In this document: positions 36,526 to 40,699 of the stretch, piece after piece
Layout of the letters: each line of letters starts with the position of its first letter
Position numbering within the stretch: position 1 is the stretch's first letter
From: Bifidobacterium aesculapii
GTDB taxonomy: Bacteria > Actinomycetota > Actinomycetes > Actinomycetales > Bifidobacteriaceae
NCBI RefSeq assembly: GCF_001417815.1
Contig: NZ_BCFK01000024.1
Span: 1-40,699 of the forward strand
Reading direction: 5' to 3'
Length of the DNA stretch: 40,699 nt
Position numbers and translations under genes: made by a program
Notes under the pieces: model-generated
What the model saw: only the letters and a program-made list of their open reading frames with translations
Database searches by the model: none
Told to the model about the DNA's origin: nothing

Positions 36526-37383
36526 CTAGAACAGCCACGGGGCAGCCATATCGTTGGCTCGGCGGATCAGTGCCTTCTGCAACGCGTAATCGTCCGCATT
36601 GGGCACGGTGACCTCCTGGCCTTTGTTGTCATACATGAGACCGGGATACCGGGATCCCGGATTCGGCGTCATGATCATATTGGCCAGGAACCTGCCCGAC
36701 TCTTTGGGACCTGGCAGTGTGTGACGTATGAGACGCTCGCCGATTCCGACAAGGCCTTTGAATCCGGAACTTAGGTTCGACCGCATGATGCCCGGATAGA
36801 ATCCCGTAACCGACGCAGACGGGCGCTCCTCACGAAGTGTGCGGTGCAGATATGCGGTGTATAGGACCAGCGCCGCCTTGGACGACTCGAACGCCGCCAT
36901 TTGTACGAAACCACGCTGACTATTGAGATCGTCGATATCGGGCCTGCGCTTGATCGGACCGCCGACATTGATGATGGATGGACCGCTCTCTCGGCCGACG
37001 GCTTTAAGAAAGTTCTGTGTGATAATGAACGGGGCCAGGAAGTTCGTTGCGAACATCGTCTCGAAACCATCGGCGGTGACCTGTCGTTCAGACATATTGA
37101 TGGCGGCGTTATTCACCAGCACGTCGACGGACTCCGCCTGATCGACAACGCGAAGCGCGGCATCACGAACCGAAGACATGCTGGCCATATCGCACGGTAT
37201 GACGGACACTTTGGCCTGATGAGTCTGCTCGACTTCCTGCTTGACAGCAGCGGCCCGTCGTTCGCTTCGGGCCAGCAGAATGATATGAACCGGATTCGGA
37301 GCCAAGGCGAGCAACGTCTGCCTACCCAATCCTGATGTACCGCCGGACATGACAATCGTAGTCATCTGCTCGTTCTCCGTCAT
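36526..37383 (-). CDS. SDR-family protein lacking the canonical Ser/Tyr residues
   Basis: A short-chain dehydrogenase/reductase fold protein of 285 residues, most like the retinol-dehydrogenase/WW-oxidoreductase type. The cofactor loop GGTSGLG is at residues 14-20 and DVLVNNAA at about 87-94. Where the active site should read Y-x-x-x-K it reads FESSK (Phe165, Lys169), and the catalytic Ser strand reads IINVGGP with no Ser. DDLNSQRGF before it keeps the family spacing, so the alignment is secure. It may bind NAD(P) without normal reductase activity. ATG 37383 has AAGGAG eight bases upstream. It lies inside the tRNA-Pro element, oriented against its neighbours. Substrate unknown. Confidence 0.82.
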   Translation of the reverse strand: MTENEQMTTIVMSGGTSGLGRQTLLALAPNPVHIILLARSERRAAAVKQEVEQTHQAKVSVIPCDMASMSSVRDAALRVVDQAESVDVLVNNAAINMSERQVTADGFETMFATNFLAPFIITQNFLKAVGRESGPSIINVGGPIKRRPDIDDLNSQRGFVQMAAFESSKAALVLYTAYLHRTLREERPSASVTGFYPGIMRSNLSSGFKGLVGIGERLIRHTLPGPKESGRFLANMIMTPNPGSRYPGLMYDNKGQEVTVPNADDYALQKALIRRANDMAAPWLF

Positions 37384-37582
37384 ACAAACCGCTCCTTGCC
37401 ATACGCCGTTCGATTCCGGAAGCCTCGCAGCAGGGAAGCCTATCCACAACGGTAATCGAAAACCATCAATACCTCATTGTAATCCAATAGGTTTCAGACG
37501 ATCCAGCGGCGGCCACGTGATTCACCCATTCCATTGTGTTACAGTGTTCATACATCAGCACTACTTTGGTGAGGAGCTTGTG

Positions 37583-37843
37583 ATGGCCGATACCGCGACA
37601 ATCAGTTTCCGCACGGATCCGCAGGTCAAACAGCGGGCGAAGGAACTATACGAGTCGATGGGCTTGGACCTGTCGACAGCATTGAACATGTTCCTTCGAC
37701 AGTCATTGACCGACAACGGCATGCCGTTCCGCGCCACGAGGGAGAACCCGCTGAACATGGAGGCCCGCCGTCAGGCCGACGCTCGGGAGGGTGCCACGTT
37801 CCCGTCTGTGGACGATCTGATGAAGGACCTGGTGGATGCTTAG
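37583..37843 (+). CDS. dinJ: RelB/DinJ-family antitoxin
   Basis: An 86-residue antitoxin. The N-terminal ribbon-helix-helix segment TATISFRTDPQVKQRAKELYESMGLDL, described here as residues about 3-30, is followed by STALNMFLRQSL, the usual DinJ pattern; the C-terminal half wraps the toxin. It should bind the toxin and repress its own promoter. ATG 37583 has GAGGAG six bases upstream. The toxin start lies within its last codons (8-bp overlap), so the two are translated together. It sits inside the tRNA-Pro element, where it would stabilise the element. Confidence 0.9.
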   Translation: MADTATISFRTDPQVKQRAKELYESMGLDLSTALNMFLRQSLTDNGMPFRATRENPLNMEARRQADAREGATFPSVDDLMKDLVDA

Positions 37844-38117
37844 ATCCGTCTTCCGCACCACGCAGTTCAAGAAGGACTTCAAAGGACTGCTGAAGAAGCA
37901 TTACGACCCGGACAAGCTGCGGCGTGCCGTGGAGGCGTTGATGGCTGAAGACCGCGATCTGTTGTCGACCAAGTATCGCGATCATGCACTGGTCAACAAC
38001 TGGAAAGGATATCGGGAAATCCACATCGAGGGAGACCGGCCGCTCATCTACCGCATCGAACGCGATGAGCTGCAGCTGGTGCTGACCCGTACCGGATCGC
38101 ACGACCAGCTGTACTGA
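37836..38117 (+). CDS. yafQ: YafQ-family mRNA interferase toxin
   Basis: A 93-residue RelE/ParE superfamily toxin of the YafQ type, which cuts mRNA in the ribosomal A site. The catalytic residues known from YafQ are kept: His50 (RDHAL), His63 (REIHIEGD), Asp67 and His89 (TGSHDQLY), with Tyr93 in place of the terminal Phe. RSVFRTTQFKKDFKGLLKK is the usual N-terminal helix pair. It overlaps the dinJ-like antitoxin by 8 bp. The toxin appears intact, so the antitoxin must be functional in this strain. Confidence 0.9.
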   Translation: MLRSVFRTTQFKKDFKGLLKKHYDPDKLRRAVEALMAEDRDLLSTKYRDHALVNNWKGYREIHIEGDRPLIYRIERDELQLVLTRTGSHDQLY

Positions 38118-38209
38118 CATGCGATGCCGGATATGCCACTTCCTTGTCGGATGCGATCCAAGTCAATTGCGACACGCTGATGCCCTCCCCTCCCGTATAC
38201 GGCAAGGAT

Positions 38210-38223
38210 GGTAACGATGACCG
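38210..38223 (+). repeat. GGTAACGATGACCG, candidate integrase arm site (right)
   Basis: An exact 14-base copy of 35491-35504, 134 bp before the right attachment repeat. In a circularised element these two sites would flank the crossover core, like the arm sites of a tyrosine-integrase attP. Confidence 0.45.
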
Positions 38224-38343
38224 TCACGATGGACAATCCCAGCCCGATCAACCAAACTTCCCAAAATCCAGAATCGACTTGATTCCAACGACAATCAGCC
38301 CACCCAAACCCAGCCGGACAAGCCAATCGAACACCCACCCAAA

Positions 38344-38402
38344 CAGGATGTCGCCGGTTCAAATCCCGCCGGCCCGACCGTAAGCCCTCCTCCCGCTTGG
38401 GA
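38344..38402 (+). repeat. Right attachment site (attR), tRNA-Pro 3'-end copy
   Basis: CAGGATGTCGCCGGTTCAAA and onward copies the tRNA-Pro 3' half with one change in the T-stem (G to C) and full identity from GGTTCAAATCC through the discriminator A and the next base. It has no 5' half, so it is not a tRNA gene. An imperfect hairpin and GTTTTTGTTTT (38410-38420) follow, as a tRNA terminator would. Confidence 0.8.
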
Positions 38403-38465
38403 AGTGGGGCGTTTTTGTTTTATCCGTTTCGCAACGGTTTATCCGATTGTATGAGCCTTCGCCAG

Positions 38466-38868
38466 TTTGTGTGGAGCAGTGATGCTCCACACAAAGAACT
38501 GAGAAATGTTGTGCGGAGCGCCGGTGCTCCACACATTGAATTCAGGTGGGTGCTCATGGCCTGTGTGGAGCGATAATGCTCCACACTTGTGCCGGAATCC
38601 CCATATACGGCACGTGTGGAAAGCCCGCTCTCCACACTTTCGCCCCTCCTTCATCGTTGCGTATTGTGTGGAGCGATAATGCTCCACACAACCTTCAACA
38701 GATGCCCTGCAAATCTTGTGTGGCGAATCTCTGCTCCACACGCCAGGATCCGACCCTTGTGTGGAGCGCCGGTGCTCCACACTCGTGCCGGACCCATATG
38801 CGTAACGGGTGGAAAGCCCACTTCCACCCGTTACGCATTGTGTGGAGCGATTGTATCGATGTCCACAC
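38466..38868. repeat. Array of nine inverted repeats (GTGTGGAGC-N6-GCTCCACAC type)
   Basis: Nine hairpin units, most 24 bp, at 38469-38492, 38511-38534, 38563-38586, 38614-38637, 38666-38689, 38718-38741, 38759-38782, 38807-38829 and 38840-38868. Unit starts are 42, 52, 51, 52, 52, 41, 48 and 33 bp apart. Units 1, 2, 3, 5 and 7 have 9-bp arms (one mismatch in unit 2). Loops recur: GATAAT in 3 and 5, GCCGGT in 2 and 7. Units 4 and 8 are a second type with AAAGCCC inside. Unit 8 is the centre of a perfect 17-bp stem (38798-38838). Intervening DNA of units 3-5 and 7-9 is related, so part of the array was duplicated. No cas gene is nearby; function unknown. Confidence 0.92.
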
Positions 38869-39007
38869 CGGCCGCACTGCGCCGCAGGTGTCCTGTCCCC
38901 ACCCTCGGAAACCTGCTGCGAGCCGCGATGGAAGGCCCTGCCTCTGCTTCCCTATTTCATTATCCATGCACCGAACAGGAAGCACGGCGGGCTGCGCAGA
39001 GCGTCAG

Positions 39008-39041
39008 TTCCGGGGCATTCGCCGGTAGCATGGATGGCATG
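39008..39041 (+). promoter_or_regulatory. Promoter of the ASCH gene (leaderless start)
   Basis: TTCCGGGGCATTCGC, then TAGCAT (39026-39031) and seven bases before ATG 39039. It is the counterpart of the block at 35577-35608. Confidence 0.45.
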
Positions 39042-39479
39042 GACGATGAAGAACGATTCCCCCTGCCTGCGGATTTGCCCAAAGCCGAGTTCATGATGCC
39101 CGGCCCGGAGCGAGACCGGCTGGTCGGGCTCATTCTCGATGGAGTCAAGACCGCCACCGCCACGCTGCTGATCGACTATCAGGAATGCGGCGACCCACTG
39201 CCTCAAGTCGGCGACCGGTCCGTACTGATGGATTCCGACGACCAGGGCGTCGCGGTGCTCGTCACCACCGCGGTCGACGTAGTCCGATTGTGCGACGTCA
39301 CCGACCGGCAAGCCATCGATGAGGGCGAGGGCGACGTCACCGCGGCCGAATGGAGAAGAACCCACGAAACGTTCTGGAATTCTCCCGACTACCGCGCTTG
39401 TTTCGTCGATACCGATTTCCCGATCGACGACGACACGCCCGTTGTTTTAGAGCATTTCAAGGTCACACGACTCCCATGA
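39039..39479 (+). CDS. ASCH-domain protein
   Basis: A 146-residue ASCH-domain protein, a PUA-like fold thought to bind RNA or nucleosides; some members are amidohydrolases or act on modified nucleosides. The family core is visible: RLVGLILDGVKTATATLL near residue 30, GDPLPQVGDRSVLMDSDD, then VTTAVDVVRLCDVTDRQA and AEWRRTHETFW. I place the start at ATG 39039, seven bases after TAGCAT, with no ribosome site, which suggests a leaderless mRNA. ATG 39030 would add three residues. It lies 170 bp downstream of the palindrome array. The promoter of the next gene overlaps its 3' end. Confidence 0.85.
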   Translation: MDDEERFPLPADLPKAEFMMPGPERDRLVGLILDGVKTATATLLIDYQECGDPLPQVGDRSVLMDSDDQGVAVLVTTAVDVVRLCDVTDRQAIDEGEGDVTAAEWRRTHETFWNSPDYRACFVDTDFPIDDDTPVVLEHFKVTRLP

Positions 39480-39483
39480 TAAT
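39455..39483 (+). promoter_or_regulatory. Promoter of the HTH-membrane protein pair
   Basis: TTTCAA (39455-39460), a 17-bp spacer and GATAAT (39478-39483) form a good promoter overlapping the ASCH stop codon. Transcription should start near 39490, inside the first operator. Confidence 0.6.
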
Positions 39484-39484
39484 A

Positions 39485-39514
39485 TGAAGTTGACTTCACA
39501 TGAAGGAAACTTCA
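39485..39514 (+). promoter_or_regulatory. Paired palindromic operators
   Basis: TGAAGTTGACTTCA (39485-39498) is a perfect palindrome around TG. TGAAGGAAACTTCA (39501-39514) is its near copy. Centres are 16 bp apart, directly after the -10 box. The HTH protein encoded next is the obvious candidate to bind them, so autoregulation is inferred. Confidence 0.6.
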
Positions 39515-39596
39515 GGTTCAAATCTGCAACTTCCGGATTAGGCAAGTCACGCAGCACTATTTCCACTACCCGCAAGAACGGAGGTGATTCGGACCG

Positions 39597-39827
39597 GTGA
39601 GGACGAGGCTTCGCGAATACCGCAAGGCGGCGGGCATGACGCAACAGGAACTGGCGGACACGGTGCACGTGTCCTCACGGACAATCATCTCCATCGAAAA
39701 AGAGCAATACAGCCCGTCTCTCATGCTCGCCTACCGAATGGCCCGGGTGTTCGGCGTCAGCGTCGAGGACCTGTGCCTGTTGGAGGAGAACATGCGCATC
39801 GACGATGAGGAGAACGGTTATGCGTAG
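39597..39827 (+). CDS. XRE-family HTH transcriptional regulator
   Basis: A 76-residue, single-domain helix-turn-helix protein of the Cro/CI (XRE) type. The HTH lies at about residues 15-42 (MTQQELADTVHVSSRTIISIEKEQ), followed by PSLMLAYRMARVFGVSVEDL, the standard compact form. GTG 39597 follows GGAGGTGAT, a strong though rather distant ribosome site. It probably represses its own operon through the palindromes at 39485-39514. The membrane protein gene overlaps its last codons by 8 bp; such HTH-membrane protein pairs are common in Gram-positive bacteria. Confidence 0.92.
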   Translation: MRTRLREYRKAAGMTQQELADTVHVSSRTIISIEKEQYSPSLMLAYRMARVFGVSVEDLCLLEENMRIDDEENGYA

Positions 39828-40530
39828 GAACAACAAGAACAACGGAAAACCGCCACGCGGCAAGGCGCGTGAAAGCACACTGTTCGCCGGCACGGCGCTG
39901 ACGGTCGCGGGGACCGGCTTGTGCGGCGTGCTTGTACAGGACGCCCGTCTGGTCCCCATGCCGCTGTGGCTCTCCATCACGGTCTGCGTGCTGCTGACCG
40001 CAGCCGGAATCGCGCTGATCGTGTTGAGCTTCGTGAAGCCGCGTCCATTCGATGCCGACGAACTGCGCCAGCTCGCCAACACGCCGAAAGGCATGGACAA
40101 GGAAGCGCGAAGGATCCGAACACTCATGTTCGCTGCGGCCGGCATCACGGCGGCATGGAGCATTCTGCAGATCGCCGCCGGCGGCATCCGCTATGGCTGG
40201 TCGAGCGCGGAGTTCCGGGATTGGTGTACGTCGGTGACATGGGGGTTCGTCGTCGCGGTCATCTTCCTCGTCGGCGGACTGGTGGGCCGCACCATCCATC
40301 CCCTGCCGCGCGACGACGAACGCGAGACGCTCATCAAGCTCAAGGCCGAGGCGGCGACGTCGCGGATCATGGCCTTCATATGCCTCGCCGCGGAGATGCT
40401 GATGCTGACCGCCTCGTTCGCATTCGAGGACATGCGCCTCATGTATGTCGGCATCGGGTTCCTCGCCGCGTACATCATCCACATCCTCGTCACGCTGTTC
40501 GCCAAGCGGCATTACGACAACCGCATGTGA
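39820..40530 (+). CDS. Four- to six-helix membrane protein paired with HTH regulator
   Basis: A 236-residue membrane protein of unrecognised family. A basic N-terminus precedes helices at about 22-40 (ALTVAGTGLCGVLV), 48-68 (WLSITVCVLLTAAGIALIVL), 103-121 (TLMFAAAGITAAWSIL), 140-160 (WGFVVAVIFLVGGLVG), 186-206 (IMAFICLAAEMLMLTASF) and 212-230 (YVGIGFLAAYIIHILVTLF). The acidic loop after helix two (FDADELRQLANTPKGMDKEARR) is cytoplasmic by the positive-inside rule. It overlaps the HTH gene and is translated with it; it may be the effector or sensor of that regulator. Function unknown. Confidence 0.8.
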   Translation: MRRNNKNNGKPPRGKARESTLFAGTALTVAGTGLCGVLVQDARLVPMPLWLSITVCVLLTAAGIALIVLSFVKPRPFDADELRQLANTPKGMDKEARRIRTLMFAAAGITAAWSILQIAAGGIRYGWSSAEFRDWCTSVTWGFVVAVIFLVGGLVGRTIHPLPRDDERETLIKLKAEAATSRIMAFICLAAEMLMLTASFAFEDMRLMYVGIGFLAAYIIHILVTLFAKRHYDNRM

Positions 40531-40597
40531 CGCCCGTCGTGGCGGCACCGGACGACTGTCACGGGGCCGCCCGCGCAACCGGCTCAGATGACGACGC

Positions 40598-40699
40598 TCA
40601 GATGACGACGCCGTCGCAATGGTCGATCTCATGCTGGATGATCTGCGCGGTCCAGCCGGTGAACGCGGCGCGTCGCGCACGCCATCGCCGGTCGAGCCA
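40598..40699 (-). CDS. def: Peptide deformylase, C-terminal end (partial)
   Basis: Only the last 33 codons are in the window; the gene continues past the right edge. The third deformylase motif is present, AQIIQHEIDHCDGVVI, where the two His bind the catalytic metal and Glu is the base. The protein removes the formyl group from nascent N-termini. It ends right after this motif, shorter than most PDFs, which have a further 15-30 residues. A 14-bp direct repeat duplicates the last codons and stop. Confidence 0.85.
   Translation of the reverse strand, partial: WLDRRWRARRAAFTGWTAQIIQHEIDHCDGVVI

Larger units (their letters stand above)
35387..38402 (+). mobile_element. tRNA-Pro integrated element, about 3 kb, no integrase
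   Basis: The element is bounded by the direct repeats at 35387-35445 and 38344-38402. The right copy restores a tRNA 3' end and is followed by a hairpin and GTTTTTGTTTT, which looks like the original tRNA-Pro terminator displaced by the insertion. Cargo: a broken Abi-type gene, an SDR-family gene and a DinJ-YafQ toxin-antitoxin pair. No integrase, recombinase or replication gene is present, so it is either a remnant or a non-autonomous element moved in trans. Repeats of GGTAACGATG near both ends resemble integrase arm sites. Composition is lower in GC than in the core genes. Confidence 0.7.

Noticed and set aside
38344..38380. Second tRNA-Pro gene
   Set aside because: Only the 3' half is present; there is no acceptor 5' strand, D-arm or anticodon arm.
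38144..38383. 79-codon plus-strand frame at the right end of the element
   Set aside because: Pro/Ser/Asn-rich composition product running into the tRNA-derived repeat, without a ribosome site.
35387..38402. Integrase or transposase gene inside the tRNA-Pro element
   Set aside because: All frames inside were considered; none shows recombinase motifs, so the element is reported as lacking one.
38466..38868. CRISPR array
   Set aside because: Repeats are not identical, loops and arms vary, intervening lengths range from 10 to 28 bases, some intervening sequences are related to one another, and no cas gene is in the window.
38439..39029. Open frames through the palindrome array on both strands
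   Set aside because: Their peptides are translations of the repeats (recurring CGA..LHT or VWS.GAPH) with no ribosome site; the palindromes open frames on both strands by symmetry.

Overview
The window is a Bifidobacterium chromosome segment. It is GC-rich and carries the genus-defining fructose-6-phosphate/xylulose-5-phosphate phosphoketolase (xfp) followed by pta and ackA, which together make the ATP-yielding end of the bifid shunt. Actinobacterial neighbourhoods such as glmU-prs and glnE support this. Species cannot be fixed from the sequence alone.

Layout. 1-373: an A/C-rich, G-poor non-coding stretch. 374-4362 (minus): a HAD phosphatase behind glnE, the regulator of glutamine synthetase. 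4562-4903: a small membrane protein. 5010-8241 (minus): metE then metF, a methionine synthesis unit with a strong intergenic hairpin. 8519-14941: a SixA-like phosphatase, tRNA m1A58 methyltransferase, an orphan solute-binding lipoprotein, a CorA-type Mg transporter, an RHG phosphatase, a THUMP-like methyltransferase and a small FMN-binding-fold protein. 15142-17315: an EamA exporter and a Thr/Gly/Ser-rich membrane protein. 17369-21521: two identical tRNA-Ala(GGC) genes, a second RHG phosphatase coupled to rsfS, glmU, tRNA-Gln(TTG) and prs. 21631-25225: an OatA-like acyltransferase and guaA. 25675-31403 (plus): xfp, pta, ackA. 31560-35237 (minus): aroA and two membrane proteins.

35347-38402 is the accessory part. 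tRNA-Pro(TGG) is followed about 3 kb later by a second copy of its 3' end, the usual mark of a tRNA-targeted integrated element. The element holds a decayed Abi-type gene (start codon ATG to ACG, plus a frameshift), an SDR protein lacking the usual Ser/Tyr catalytic residues, and a DinJ-YafQ type toxin-antitoxin pair. No integrase is present. Repeats of GGTAACGATG sit just inside both ends and look like integrase arm sites.

Directly outside the element, 38466-38868 holds the strangest structure of the window: nine imperfectly repeated inverted repeats of about 24 bp (type GTGTGGAGC-N6-GCTCCACAC) at mostly 41-52 bp spacing, with pairing-preserving changes between copies and no cas genes. It precedes a probably leaderless ASCH-domain gene, then an HTH regulator with a paired palindromic operator, a co-encoded membrane protein, and the end of a peptide deformylase gene.

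Several genes (glnE, the THUMP-like methyltransferase, aroA, the ASCH gene and the Abi pseudogene) have a -10-like hexamer 6-8 bp before the start and no Shine-Dalgarno sequence, so leaderless transcripts look common here.
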